DNA of 64,000 nt from Paenibacillus alkaliterrae (GTDB lineage: Bacteria > Bacillota > Bacilli > Paenibacillales > Paenibacillaceae), in assembly GCF_021532375.1 (NCBI RefSeq), contig NZ_JAKGAP010000010.1, positions 1-64,000 on the forward strand, read 5' to 3'. Below the pieces are notes generated by a model. That model had not been told where the DNA came from, ran no database searches, and saw nothing but the letters and a program-made list of their open reading frames with translations. Each line of letters begins with the position of its first letter. The first letter of the stretch is position 1. Made by a program: the position numbers and the translations under genes. Shown in pieces: positions 17,689 to 27,187 of the stretch.

Positions 17689-17705
17689 AATCCTTTAAAA
17701 ATCGC

Positions 17706-19484
17706 TTAACTCCAAATTCCTAAATGCTCATCGCTTTCTGTAAGAACGGGGATGTCCAGGCGAATAACGGTTCCTGCGCCGCGCAAGCTGCCGATTCGCA
17801 AGCCGTATGGCTCGCCATGATGAATTCGGATCCTGTCGTGCACATTGCGTAACCCGATGCCGGTAAACCTGTATTTGGAGCACTCTTGCTCGGGATTGCT
17901 GTACAGCAACTTACCAATCTCATCCCGCGAAATGCCTACGCCGTCATCGCGTACATAGAGCCTGATCATGCTCCGCTCCAGCTTCCCTTTAATCGTAATG
18001 ACGCCTCCATTGTGCGGAGTAATGCCATGGAACAAGGCATTTTCCACCAGCGGCTGCAGTGTAAGCTTAAGAATCCGGTATTGCAGCAGGCTCGGATCGA
18101 TATCAAGCTCGTATCTATATTGATCCCCGTAACGCACCTGTTGAATGTGCATGTACATACACAAGCCTTCCAGCTCTTCTTCTATCGATACATATTCCGA
18201 TTGTTTATCAAAGCTGAAGCTTAACAGCTTAACCAGGGAGCGGATCGTCTCGCGCACCTCGTCAATTCTCTGCTGCTTAGCCAGACTGCTTATGCATGCT
18301 AGCGTATTATAAAGGAAATGAGGCGCGATCTGGCTTCGCAGCATCTTGAGCTCATATTCCTTCTTCTGTTCCTCCGCCGACTTCGTCTTCTGCAGCAGGC
18401 TTTGGATCCGCTCAAGCATGGCATTGTAGCTTTGTGTAAGCCTGCCGATCTCATCCCTCCTCGTTACCGGAAGCTTCGCTACAACCTGTACGTCGTTAAG
18501 CCGGTCCATCTTCTCTACGAACCTGCGGATCGGTTTCGTGAAGGAGCGGCTGAGCAGGTACGCGCTGAACAATAATACGACAGTCCAAACGATACTCGCC
18601 GTCCGGTAATTGTTGTTCAGCTTCTTCAGGTCCTGATAGAAATAATCTTCCTCGATAAAAGCCGCCAATGACCAGCCCAAGCGATTTGTCGTCGATTTTA
18701 CGGCTACGAGCGGCTTTAAAGCATTCCCATCAATGCTGCTGACACCGACTTTAAGAGAAACGAGCTGCTCCTGAAAGCTGTCCTGAAGCGCCGGCGGATA
18801 GGAGGCGGGGCGAAAGGGCAGCAGCTTATCGCGGGAATCCAGCCGATTAATGACATTCCCGTCTCTCGTAAATAAGGCATAGGATTGGTAGATCATCGGA
18901 GAGATCCGCTCCGTAAGCAAATCCAGACTCACCTCTGCAACTACAACCCCCTGCACCTCTTTCTTGGTACCGGTTATCGGCAAAACGTAAGCAAGCGTAT
19001 GTCCGGACATAGGCGAATAGTAAGGCTCGCTGACGTTAATGGCTCCATAATTTTGAAGCGCGAGCTCATACAGCCCCGGCAAATGCGGATTGCCGATGAT
19101 CTCATAATGCACCTTGGTGCTCGCGAATACCTTGCCGTCGGATCTAACCATGTACAGCGTCTTGGCTATCGAATTGTTATAGTTGGCGAATTTGCGGAGC
19201 GTGTCGAAGGCCGTCTCCTCATTCCCCTCCTTTAGCAAATCGGATCGGGTGGAGAGCAGCAGCAGCATATTTTCTACATTGTCGAGACTGGCATCAATAT
19301 ATTGATTGGTCCGGCCTACCAGCAGCTCGGCATCGCGAATGACTTGATTTTTCAGCAGGCTCTCGGCCTCATGGAGATTCCGCCATGCAAGCACCATAAC
19401 CAGCAGCAAAGTCACAATGAATAAATAGATGAACTGCTTTGTGGCAAGACCAAGGCTGCCATACCAATTGATCAGCTTCGACAT
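17706..19484 (-). CDS. YesM-family sensor histidine kinase
   Basis: A membrane kinase of about 592 residues. The order is an N-terminal helix (QFIYLFIVTLLLVMVLAW), an extracellular dCache-like sensor of about 260 residues, a second helix (TASIVWTVVLLFSAYLL), a HAMP region, a His_kinase domain with the phosphorylated His in QIAPHFLYNTLACISSLAK, and an ATP-binding domain with N-box LVENALFHG, DDGVGIS and GIGLRNV. The usual QINPHFLYN reads QIAPHFLYN here. The ATG at 19484 is chosen: GGGAG lies ten bases upstream and it starts right after the response-regulator stop. It should sense an extracellular carbohydrate for the adjoining ABC operon. Confidence 0.92.
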   Translation of the reverse strand: MSKLINWYGSLGLATKQFIYLFIVTLLLVMVLAWRNLHEAESLLKNQVIRDAELLVGRTNQYIDASLDNVENMLLLLSTRSDLLKEGNEETAFDTLRKFANYNNSIAKTLYMVRSDGKVFASTKVHYEIIGNPHLPGLYELALQNYGAINVSEPYYSPMSGHTLAYVLPITGTKKEVQGVVVAEVSLDLLTERISPMIYQSYALFTRDGNVINRLDSRDKLLPFRPASYPPALQDSFQEQLVSLKVGVSSIDGNALKPLVAVKSTTNRLGWSLAAFIEEDYFYQDLKKLNNNYRTASIVWTVVLLFSAYLLSRSFTKPIRRFVEKMDRLNDVQVVAKLPVTRRDEIGRLTQSYNAMLERIQSLLQKTKSAEEQKKEYELKMLRSQIAPHFLYNTLACISSLAKQQRIDEVRETIRSLVKLLSFSFDKQSEYVSIEEELEGLCMYMHIQQVRYGDQYRYELDIDPSLLQYRILKLTLQPLVENALFHGITPHNGGVITIKGKLERSMIRLYVRDDGVGISRDEIGKLLYSNPEQECSKYRFTGIGLRNVHDRIRIHHGEPYGLRIGSLRGAGTVIRLDIPVLTESDEHLGIWS

Positions 19485-19485
19485 G

Positions 19486-21063
19486 TTAACCATTCTCCCG
19501 CGTCCGGTCTCGAGTGCCTCTAAATATGCGTTTGTAATCCGTCGGGGACACCCCGGTCCAGTTACGAAACGTAACGGTAAAATAGCGATAGCTCGGGATT
19601 CCGACCTCTTCCGCGATCTCGTACACCTTCTTGTTCGTTCGTTTAAGCAGATCGACTGCCTTCTCCATACGCAATCGGGTAATATACTCATTGACTGAGC
19701 TCCCCGTCTCTTCACGAAACAGGCGGCTGACGTAATGAGGACTTAAACCAACCTGCTCGGCAATGACCGGAAGCGATATCGGCTGCTGCATATGGTCTTT
19801 GATCCATTGTATCGCGGAGCGGATTTCGATGCGCGAGCGCGTTCTTCCGCTTTCCGCTGCCGCGATGTCACGGTTCAGACAGGTGACCATCCGGGACAAG
19901 GTTTCCGCTCCCGTCAATTGCGTAACGCTGGAGCTGTCAAGCTCTGCACCCTCCTGTGCCTTCATCAGCCAATCCACGAGCCAGTTCAGCATACGCTGTT
20001 TGAGCTGCTCCGGCCGAATGCGATGCGTAACGCACCAATGAACAAAATCCCCCTGCATGCAATTTTTTAAGCTTGCGGCGGAACAGCTGGCCTTTCTTAG
20101 CATCTCGTTCATTTCCTTGGTCTGCTTATCCGTTATGTCCATTAAAGGCAACGGTTTGCCAATAAACACATGATTTTCCGTAAGGCTGTCATAGAAGAGA
20201 GCATCTTTCCATTCGGTCGAGCAGGCCAGTGAGAGCGCAAGCTCTTCTTTGTTCCTGAACGGATAGCTGACAACCGCTTGAACCGATACAGGGGGATCAG
20301 TCAGCCGTCCCTGCTCCTTCATCGTGTCGGCCAAGGCATGTATCATACCGTCCAGCGATTGAACGGCGGGTGCCGCAGAATGCGGCAAGGCAATAATGAC
20401 AAAATACTCCTTCTCCCGAATCGACAGCCATATCAGCCAATTCGGGTCCGTTCTTTCCATCTCGGACAACATATGCTGAATTCGCTGTCTTGCCTCAAGG
20501 TAAGCATGATTCGGAGCATCGAGAATCAAGCGTACCCATACATGGGATATATTCCCATCCATCGGGATCGGCTGCCAATCGGTGCTGTTCGGTTCATGTC
20601 CGTGCAGCAGCTTGCCGAATAATGCGGCTAGCAGCATCCTCCGTTCAGCTCTTTCGTTAGCGCGAATATTGCGCTCCTTAACGATCGCGTCTCTTACTTT
20701 ATTCATTGCATGCTTTAACTCTTCTTCTTCCATAGATACCTTCAATATATATTCAAGCGCGCCGAGCCGGAGCGCTTCCTGGACATAATGAAAATCACTG
20801 TGGCAGGTCAGCAATATAATCTGAATAGCCGGATACCGTTTCCTCAGTTCCCGAATAAGCGTGATTCCGTCCATGACCGGCATCGTAATATCCGTTATTA
20901 CAACGTCCGGCGCGCAGGTCCCGCACATGTGCAGGGCCTCTTCGCCATTGCTGGCTTCGCCGATCAAAACAGCATCGCATTCCTCCCATGGGAACATCCG
21001 AAGCTCCTGCCGCAGAGGAATCTCATCATCGACGATTAGAACGTTCAACGGCTGCACGGTCAT
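19486..21063 (-). CDS. AraC-type response regulator (YesN family)
   Basis: A protein of about 525 residues. It has a receiver domain (residues 5-125) with acidic pair Asp12-Asp13 and phosphoacceptor Asp58 in VVITDITMPVMDG, a middle region of about 270 residues, and a C-terminal AraC DNA-binding domain. The latter shows ISLPVIAEQVGLSPHYVSRLFR and VYEIAEEVGIPSYRYFTVTFR, ending GVSPTDYKR. The ATG at 21063 is preferred, with GGAGAAGG eight bases before it. It is translationally coupled to the YesM kinase and probably activates the transporter operon at 17513. Confidence 0.92.
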   Translation of the reverse strand: MTVQPLNVLIVDDEIPLRQELRMFPWEECDAVLIGEASNGEEALHMCGTCAPDVVITDITMPVMDGITLIRELRKRYPAIQIILLTCHSDFHYVQEALRLGALEYILKVSMEEEELKHAMNKVRDAIVKERNIRANERAERRMLLAALFGKLLHGHEPNSTDWQPIPMDGNISHVWVRLILDAPNHAYLEARQRIQHMLSEMERTDPNWLIWLSIREKEYFVIIALPHSAAPAVQSLDGMIHALADTMKEQGRLTDPPVSVQAVVSYPFRNKEELALSLACSTEWKDALFYDSLTENHVFIGKPLPLMDITDKQTKEMNEMLRKASCSAASLKNCMQGDFVHWCVTHRIRPEQLKQRMLNWLVDWLMKAQEGAELDSSSVTQLTGAETLSRMVTCLNRDIAAAESGRTRSRIEIRSAIQWIKDHMQQPISLPVIAEQVGLSPHYVSRLFREETGSSVNEYITRLRMEKAVDLLKRTNKKVYEIAEEVGIPSYRYFTVTFRNWTGVSPTDYKRIFRGTRDRTRENG

Positions 21064-21133
21064 GATACCTTCTCCTTTCAAATCGCTGTGCTTTTACAGA
21101 GAATGTATGAAAGCGTTATTATAACATGGCTTA

Positions 21134-23386
21134 TTATAGAGCATAAACTCTGATCTCGGCAACCTCTGCCCGCGTACCGCCATTTGTGCCATCGATCCAT
21201 AATTTGATTTTCCTGGACATAAACTTATTGTCGGGTATATGCACTCTCTTGCGCTTATAGTTGTCCTGTTCGGCCGCGATTGTTATCCACTCCTCATTAA
21301 TAAGCGCCTGAATCCGGTAGCTGCGCACGACTTCGGGAATAGCCTCGAAAGGCGTTCGATGATGGTGCAAATTGATTAAATCCTCATTGACATCATCATT
21401 AAAGGTAAGATGAACTGCGCCGATCACCTTCTCGCTGTCCCAATCTAATTGTATCCATTCCGGTTCATCCGCGGACATTTTCCTGGAGCTCCAAAGATGC
21501 GGGCCTTCGAACGGCCGGACATAGCCGTCTGTAACATGACCTGCTGCGAATGCCTCCGTATTCGGCGTCGCCTTCAGGCAAATCGGACGGCGGTTCCACT
21601 TCCGCATGCTCCACTGTGCTACCGGCTGATCGGGCTGATGATCCTCCAGCATCGTGGAAACCGTCGACTTCGGTCCTTTCTCGAAGCAAAGCACCCCCGT
21701 TAACGGTTCATCCGATCCGTACAGCGTTATGGCTTCGTTGGCTTTGACAACAACAAAAGCATTGCAGGCTGAGGCCGGCTGCCAATGCAGGTCAAGCTTC
21801 ACCCACTGCTTGTTGCTTGCGGATACGGCGGCAGAAGCTGTCGTTATCAACTGCTTGGGCACATAATTTTCCCCTTTGCCGGTATGCCATAGCTCTACTT
21901 CAAGCTTCGTGACTTGCTTAACATCTACCAGCAGCTCGATCGACTCCAGCATGGGATGTACCGGAAACAAGATGCCGATATCCTTTACGAGCGGATGGGT
22001 ATATGTCGCGCTTTCAATCGCTATTCGCTCCAGGGTGCTGGATGCTGTAACCCGAGCCGATTTCGCCAAATCTTCCGGGTCTGCTCCGGCTATTCCGATG
22101 ATCGACGCGTCCTGCCGCAGCATGATCTGCTGCAGCTCCTGCATGTAATCACGGTGCAGCATGCGTGGAGTAATCCCCTTCTGTACGGCTAACGCTGCGC
22201 CGCTGCCTGCCGCTTCGCCGATGACGGCACAGGTTGCCATCACTCTTGTCGTACCGAAGGCGACATGAGTAGCGCTTATATCCCGGCCTGCAAACATCAT
22301 ATTGCGAACATTACTAGAGTATATGCTTCGAAATGGAATATGATATATACCATCTGAATACAGATGCTTCGAGCCGCTTTCCGCCGAGTACATCCCTTGC
22401 GGCGGATGAAGGTCGATTGACCAGCCCCCAAAGGCAATGCGGTCTTCAAACGGCTCCTGCGCGATAATATCGTTTTGATTAAGCATGTAATCGCCGACAA
22501 AACGACGATATTCCCGTTTACCCGGAATCGATCCTACCCACTCCAGCGTCATTTTGTCCGCATCGAACTTGCCTGAATTTTTAATATAATCCCATATGCC
22601 GTAAATTACCGACCACAGCTCGTCGCGGATACGTTCATTGTCATGGACCGTATCCAACTCGCCGCCCCATTCTATCCACCAGTAGTGGCAGCCCGAGTCG
22701 CCGCTGCGGATAACCCGCTTCATCGGGATCGTCGTTTGCGTAATGTCCTTGGCAAAGCTTGGAGGAATATATTTAACCGGACGGTCGGCCTCCTTCGTAT
22801 AGAAGAGAAGCGTGCTCCCCAGCGTAATATCGTCGGCGGTCTCCGGCGCCCACTCCTCGTTGAATTCCTCCTTGGCTTCACGGCCGATCCTATAGTTGGC
22901 TCCGGCTAGAAACCCGACGAGTCCGTCCCCGGTACAGTCGATAAACATGTTGCTTTCGAATCGAATTTTTCTCTCCGAGCCCATCATCCAGCCGGTGACG
23001 GAATGAATAATCCGGTCCTCCTCCGGTCCGTCAGCTTCCACCTCATGCACATCCGTGCTCAGGAACAATCGGATGTTCTTCTCCGCTCGGACGGTCTCCA
23101 GCACAACAAGATCCCATAAATAAGGGTTTCCTTCGCGATTCCGGTACTGGTTCTCGACGAACATTTCTCCCATGATGCCTGTTTCCCGCGCATACCGCTG
23201 CGTTCCATGCGCCGTAGCGCCGCAAACCCACACCCGAACCTCGCTGCTGGAATTGCCTCCGAGGACGGGGCGGTTATTAACGAATGATACGGTCTGTCCC
23301 AAGCGCGCGGCAGCCACGGCAGCGCAAACGCCTGCCAGTCCTCCGCCAATTACGGTTATATCGGAAAGCACATGTTCAAGCTTCAT
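21134..23386 (-). CDS. FAD-dependent oxidoreductase with C-terminal beta domain
   Basis: A 750-residue protein of the FAD_oxidored family. The N-terminal dinucleotide fold is ITVIGGGLAGVCAAVAAARLG, followed by RPVLGGNSSSEVRVWV and a second FAD contact, FIDCTGDGLVGFLAGA. The C-terminal 250 residues look like a beta-sandwich of the discoidin/F5-8 type (EPEWIQLDWDSEKVIGAVHLTF). No signal peptide is seen. GGAGGT lies before the ATG at 23386. Relatives occur beside sugar ABC systems in Paenibacillaceae, but their substrates are mostly unknown. It is read in the same direction as the response regulator, 71 bp away. Confidence 0.85.
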   Translation of the reverse strand: MKLEHVLSDITVIGGGLAGVCAAVAAARLGQTVSFVNNRPVLGGNSSSEVRVWVCGATAHGTQRYARETGIMGEMFVENQYRNREGNPYLWDLVVLETVRAEKNIRLFLSTDVHEVEADGPEEDRIIHSVTGWMMGSERKIRFESNMFIDCTGDGLVGFLAGANYRIGREAKEEFNEEWAPETADDITLGSTLLFYTKEADRPVKYIPPSFAKDITQTTIPMKRVIRSGDSGCHYWWIEWGGELDTVHDNERIRDELWSVIYGIWDYIKNSGKFDADKMTLEWVGSIPGKREYRRFVGDYMLNQNDIIAQEPFEDRIAFGGWSIDLHPPQGMYSAESGSKHLYSDGIYHIPFRSIYSSNVRNMMFAGRDISATHVAFGTTRVMATCAVIGEAAGSGAALAVQKGITPRMLHRDYMQELQQIMLRQDASIIGIAGADPEDLAKSARVTASSTLERIAIESATYTHPLVKDIGILFPVHPMLESIELLVDVKQVTKLEVELWHTGKGENYVPKQLITTASAAVSASNKQWVKLDLHWQPASACNAFVVVKANEAITLYGSDEPLTGVLCFEKGPKSTVSTMLEDHQPDQPVAQWSMRKWNRRPICLKATPNTEAFAAGHVTDGYVRPFEGPHLWSSRKMSADEPEWIQLDWDSEKVIGAVHLTFNDDVNEDLINLHHHRTPFEAIPEVVRSYRIQALINEEWITIAAEQDNYKRKRVHIPDNKFMSRKIKLWIDGTNGGTRAEVAEIRVYAL

Positions 23387-23502
23387 GCAGATAACCTCCA
23401 TTACGTAGATTTGATTTCATCTTAAGCGAGAGGATAGTTTTTTAACATGCACTGCGCTATCATATATCCATATACTTTATTTCAGCATGGAGGCGTAGAG
23501 AA

Positions 23503-24333
23503 ATGACACTCCTAAGCTCCAGTCTTTATCCTATACTTTCTAATCATATCTTTTGGAATCATAAAACCCGGTTTCAATTCGACGTAGACACCTATGAGCT
23601 CTGGATCCTCTTCGCCGTGGAGGGCGGGAGTTTCTCCTACCGGATCGGGGATGCGGAGGCAACAGCCCAAATGGGAGACGTCGTCGTCTGCCCGCCGGGC
23701 CTTAGCTTTCATCGCAGCGTTATAAACGCGCTCACGTTTCATTATATTGGATTTTCTTTGGGCTCCGTCCCGGGCGAGCTAACGAAGAGGACCGAGGAGG
23801 AAGCAGCTATCCGGCTTCAATTAGCCTCATCGGCCTATAAACTGAACATTCGAAATTTAGATAGACTGGCCGATAACATGAAGCTTTTAAAGCTGCATGC
23901 CGAGACGGTCGGCGAACTGAGACATTATTGGCAAAATCATGCTTTAAACGATATTTGGCATTTCTGCCGGCATAGCGAAGCAGCCCCGGCCGATGAAGAG
24001 AACCGTCCGGCGGATCCGCTGATAGAGCGGGCAAAGCTGTATATTCATCAACACGGCTATGGGGAGATGAGCATGCTCAAGCTTGCAGCCGAGCTCGGTA
24101 TCAGCCCTGTTCAGTTCAGCCGCAGATTTTGCAAAAGCATGGGAATGACGCCATCCGATTACCTAAGTCATATTCGTTTGGAGAAAGTAAAAACTCTGCT
24201 CATTGAAACCCAATTTCCTCTCGAGCAAATCGCACTGGCATGCGGATTCAGCAACGGGTTTTATTTAAGCCGGGTCTTTTCGAAAATAATGAAAGTAAGC
24301 CCGTCCGCCTACCGGAAGATGAATCGGGTGTAG
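23503..24333 (+). CDS. AraC family transcriptional regulator
   Basis: A 276-residue regulator with an N-terminal cupin-like arm (GDAEATAQMGDVVVCPPGLSF) and a C-terminal double helix-turn-helix: MSMLKLAAELGISPVQFSRRFC, then LEQIALACGFSNGFYLSRVFSK and KVSPSAYRK. GGAGGCG precedes the ATG. It is divergent from the FAD oxidoreductase gene, with about 115 bp between the starts, and likely controls it. Confidence 0.9.
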   Translation: MTLLSSSLYPILSNHIFWNHKTRFQFDVDTYELWILFAVEGGSFSYRIGDAEATAQMGDVVVCPPGLSFHRSVINALTFHYIGFSLGSVPGELTKRTEEEAAIRLQLASSAYKLNIRNLDRLADNMKLLKLHAETVGELRHYWQNHALNDIWHFCRHSEAAPADEENRPADPLIERAKLYIHQHGYGEMSMLKLAAELGISPVQFSRRFCKSMGMTPSDYLSHIRLEKVKTLLIETQFPLEQIALACGFSNGFYLSRVFSKIMKVSPSAYRKMNRV

Positions 24334-24386
24334 AATCCCATTATCGCGAGCGCATAGACAGTTTTTTGAAAATTGTTTTATTTTTT

Positions 24387-24417
24387 TGAATACATTTACA
24401 AATCACACCACATAATA
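24387..24417 (+). promoter_or_regulatory. Sigma-G-type forespore promoter
   Basis: TGAATA at 24387-24392 and CATAATA at 24411-24417 are separated by 18 bases. This closely fits the forespore sigma-G pattern (TGMATA then CATAMTA), and it lies 30 bp upstream of the spore protein gene, as expected for that gene class. Confidence 0.8.
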
Positions 24418-24447
24418 ACCTCACATCCAACAAAGGAGTGAACATAC

Positions 24448-24663
24448 ATGAGCAGAAGAAAATCGAATACATTGGTAGTACCGCAAGCAAAAGCAGCACT
24501 TAATCAAATGAAAATGGAAGCAGCGCAACAACTGGGCGTACCGTTTTCACAAGATGGATACAACGGTAATTTATCGACTCGCGACGCTGGTTCCATTGGC
24601 GGATACATTACTAAAAAGCTGGTTCAAATCGCAGAACAACAATTAGGGCAAGGCAGATTCTAA
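24448..24663 (+). CDS. Alpha/beta-type small acid-soluble spore protein
   Basis: A 71-residue protein that coats and protects spore DNA. It shows the two conserved family blocks. The first, ALNQMKMEAAQQLGV, contains the usual GPR-protease-type region in altered form, and the second is GYNGNLSTRDAGSIGGYITKKLVQIAEQQL. Length and composition fit the SspA/SspB class. AAAGGAGTG lies before the ATG, and the gene has a sigma-G-like promoter and its own terminator, so it is a single-gene unit switched on in the forespore. It identifies the host as an endospore former. Confidence 0.95.
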   Translation: MSRRKSNTLVVPQAKAALNQMKMEAAQQLGVPFSQDGYNGNLSTRDAGSIGGYITKKLVQIAEQQLGQGRF

Positions 24664-24730
24664 AAAGAACGAAACGCTGATCAATAACGCATTGAGACTC
24701 AAAGAAGTGCATCCCTTGGAAATGGAAAAG

Positions 24731-24771
24731 CCCCTTGGTTATTCCGGAGAATCCCAAGGGGTGCATTTTTT
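24731..24771. terminator. Terminator shared by the spore protein and the PhyH gene
   Basis: CCCCTTGG...ATTC pairs with GAAT...CCAAGGGG (24731-24761) and is followed by a run of Ts (24765-24771) on the plus strand. The convergent gene ends at 24809, so it may work in both directions. Confidence 0.85.
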
Positions 24772-24808
24772 ATGACATCCTCACATTCGCACGAACGTTG
24801 AAAGGTTT

Positions 24809-25621
24809 TTACTTTTGGCTGACCTCCTTCTCTTCGCCAGGCTTGTCATCCGCAATTTTAAAATTCGGTCCGATATTTTTAAAATCAGGGTTTTCCCCGC
24901 TCACCATTAAGCCCATACCCCAATCAAAATGCGAATTCACAGTTGGAAGATCGGCCGCATCCCGGTACTGAATAAGTACATTTCTTCTCGTTCTTGTACT
25001 CCGGTTGACATCGGAGCCGTGAATAGTCAGATAATTGAAAAACAGCACGTCGCCGGCTTCGGCCGGACAAGGTGTTCCCGATGAAATCGGATGTTCTTTA
25101 TGATTTAGGTAATGCATGCCTACATGCTGCAGAGGTCCTTGCTTGTGAGAGCCGGGAATGACGCGGAGGCATCCATTTTCCGTATCGGCATCATCCAAAT
25201 GAATGCTGGCAGCGAGCATGGAATGATCGCGGTGAGGAAAATACGGATAATCCTGATGCATCGGAAAAGCCGCTCCGTTCGCGGGAGGCTTTACCAGCAT
25301 TTTAGTATGATGCATCTGAACATTAGGGCCGATAATGGCATTTAAAACCGCTGTCATATTCGGATGAATGACCGCGCGGGTAAATGCAGCGTCATGAAAA
25401 TGAACATCGTGAAAGCCTTTAAGCACCAACTTTTTGAGCTGCTCAGGCGGCAGAAAATCTCCTTGCCAAGCATGGTTATGATCCGCGTTGGAGCGCGCAG
25501 CCCGTTGAATGATATTTTCTACCGCTTCTCTCATGGCCGCCACTTCATCTTGATTAAATACTCCCTTTACTAATAGATAGCCATTTTCCTTGTAAAATTG
25601 CACATCGGCATGCTCAATCAT
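24809..25621 (-). CDS. Phytanoyl-CoA dioxygenase (PhyH) family protein
   Basis: A 270-residue Fe(II)/2-oxoglutarate dioxygenase. The first two iron ligands are in PMHQDYPYFPH (His-x-Asp), and the third is the His in YLTIHGSDVNRS. An Arg pair in STRTRRNVLIQYRD lies where the co-substrate is bound, and RVIPGSHKQG is the conserved loop. The ATG at 25621 is preferred, with AAGGAG seven bases before it. It is a distant paralogue of the protein at 13252. It is divergent from an AraC regulator, suggesting a regulated single-enzyme unit; the substrate is unknown. Confidence 0.88.
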   Translation of the reverse strand: MIEHADVQFYKENGYLLVKGVFNQDEVAAMREAVENIIQRAARSNADHNHAWQGDFLPPEQLKKLVLKGFHDVHFHDAAFTRAVIHPNMTAVLNAIIGPNVQMHHTKMLVKPPANGAAFPMHQDYPYFPHRDHSMLAASIHLDDADTENGCLRVIPGSHKQGPLQHVGMHYLNHKEHPISSGTPCPAEAGDVLFFNYLTIHGSDVNRSTRTRRNVLIQYRDAADLPTVNSHFDWGMGLMVSGENPDFKNIGPNFKIADDKPGEEKEVSQK

Positions 25622-25744
25622 TCTCATTCTCCTTATCGCTATTTAGATTAAAATATAGTTTAATTATAGTAACCGGACGGGGAACCGTATTTGGAAAACG
25701 ACGACATCTTTTTGTAATATTACGCCAAAGGGAGTATTGAAGCC

Positions 25745-26617
25745 ATGTACCAGTGGAACAAAAGCGAAGAACGCCTGAACCGTTACGCAGGGTTGCTTAA
25801 AGGAGCAAACCTGACCTTTCATGTGTATTATTGGGGGACATCACAGAACTTGACCTCTAATGTTGTACACAAGCATTCTTTCTTCGAGGTCTGCTACGTG
25901 CTTGCAGGTACAGGTTTATATATAGAGGAAGGTGTCTCTTATTCCCTATATGAAGGCGTTCTCTTTTGTTCTCGGCCCAACATCTTCCATCAAATAAAAG
26001 ATGTGGATTGTCTTGATCTGCTTTATGTAGCGTTTGAGCTGGACGAGAACCTTACCATGGCTGATGAATTTGAAAAATACCGCCATAATCTGAGACATGG
26101 TGCCGTATGGCTGGAGCATCTAACGGATTCACCGACCGTATTTATTTGGAAGTCACTGCTTGTACCGAAAAATGCCGAAAAAGCTGCTCCGATCTCCGTA
26201 CTTCCCCAGCTTGCGCACGCTCTGCTTGCTTCTTTTCCGGCCGTTCTTGGCATGTACAGCGGATCGGAGGCTGTATCAATGGATTCGAGCGCCGCTCTCC
26301 ATATTCACCGGGCAAAGCTGTACATCCGCGACAATCTCGGCAGCAGTCCGACGTTACCCGAGGTAGCCAGTTACCTCAATCTATCGGAGCGCCATTTATC
26401 ACGCTTGTTCGCTCAGAGCATCCACGAGTCCTTCTCGTCGCTCCTTCAGAAGGAACGGATTCGCGCGGCGGAACAAATGCTTATCCATACACAAGACCCG
26501 ATTAAAGAAATCGCCGTCAGGACCGGGTTCTCGTCGGTTCATTATTTCACCAGAGTGTTCACTAAATCCAAGGGTATTCCCCCCGCTGCTTTCCGTGAAG
26601 CAGGACGTCAGAACTAA
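25745..26617 (+). CDS. AraC family transcriptional regulator
   Basis: A 290-residue regulator with a cupin sensor domain (HKHSFFEVCYVLAGTG, then SLYEGVLFCSRPNIFHQI) and a C-terminal DNA-binding domain (PTLPEVASYLNLSERHLSRLFA; IKEIAVRTGFSSVHYFTRVFTK; GIPPAAFRE). GGGAG lies ten bases before the ATG. It is divergent from the PhyH gene at 25621, its likely target. Confidence 0.9.
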   Translation: MYQWNKSEERLNRYAGLLKGANLTFHVYYWGTSQNLTSNVVHKHSFFEVCYVLAGTGLYIEEGVSYSLYEGVLFCSRPNIFHQIKDVDCLDLLYVAFELDENLTMADEFEKYRHNLRHGAVWLEHLTDSPTVFIWKSLLVPKNAEKAAPISVLPQLAHALLASFPAVLGMYSGSEAVSMDSSAALHIHRAKLYIRDNLGSSPTLPEVASYLNLSERHLSRLFAQSIHESFSSLLQKERIRAAEQMLIHTQDPIKEIAVRTGFSSVHYFTRVFTKSKGIPPAAFREAGRQN

Positions 26618-26724
26618 CCTTATTTTTTTTATGCATATCCTTCCTTGTGCAAGCAACTGATAAACATGCTATAATTATGAGTGCGTTTTCTTAACATTCA
26701 TGAGGCTTGGGAGGTGGTCGGAAG

Positions 26725-27081
26725 ATGTTCGCAAAGCGACTAAAGCAGCTGCGAAAGAAGAGAAAATTGACCATGCAGGAAGTGGCCGATTATCTTGGGG
26801 TTGCAAAAAGCACTTATGCGGGCTATGAATCCGGCTATCGTCAGCCGACGATTGAATCCATTCAAACGATTTCCCGCAAGCTGCGCACGTCTGCGGATTA
26901 TTTGCTCGGACTTACCGAGCTTCAGGAGCCGGCAACGGAATTGAACCATAATGCGAAGGAATATTTAAATTACGAGCAGCTTCATTGGGACGGGGTGCCT
27001 TTGGAAAGGGACGACCTGGAATTGATCCGAAATTTGCTCGAACGCGTTCTCCGCGACCGAAATTTACCTAAAGGGGAATAA
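26725..27081 (+). CDS. XRE family transcriptional regulator
   Basis: A 118-residue DNA-binding protein. The N-terminal Cro/CI helix-turn-helix spans residues 1-60 (LTMQEVADYLGVAKSTYAGYESG, then SADYLLGLTEL). The C-terminal tail of about 50 acidic residues (PLERDDLELIRNLLERVLRDR) is typical of small Paenibacillus regulators. The ATG at 26725 is preferred, with GGGAGGTGG upstream, over an earlier in-frame TTG that lies in that box. It is convergent with the lasso cluster across a shared terminator; a regulatory link to that cluster is only a possibility. Confidence 0.9.
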   Translation: MFAKRLKQLRKKRKLTMQEVADYLGVAKSTYAGYESGYRQPTIESIQTISRKLRTSADYLLGLTELQEPATELNHNAKEYLNYEQLHWDGVPLERDDLELIRNLLERVLRDRNLPKGE

Positions 27082-27105
27082 ACCATCCTCTGGGCACACG
27101 CAGAA

Positions 27106-27159
27106 CACAAAAAGCGCCGTAAAGTGCACAGCTTAAGCTGTGATCCTCTACGGCGCTTT
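27106..27159. terminator. Terminator at the end of the lasso peptide operon
   Basis: AAAGCGCCGTA (27111-27121) pairs with TACGGCGCTTT (27149-27159), enclosing a second palindrome CACAGCTTAAGCTGTG (27127-27142). On the minus strand it ends in CGCTTTTTGTG, a strong terminator 29 bp past the precursor stop. It can also end the convergent XRE gene. Confidence 0.85.
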
Positions 27160-27187
27160 CTGGTGCATCAGTTAAATACAATGATTC

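Noticed and set aside
24438..24448. Alternative reading of the spore protein as a different DNA-binding protein
   Set aside because: Both conserved SASP blocks and a sigma-G-like promoter are present.
27101..27187. Possible second lasso precursor downstream of the first
   Set aside because: The stretch folds as a terminator and contains no frame with a leader Thr or ring acid.
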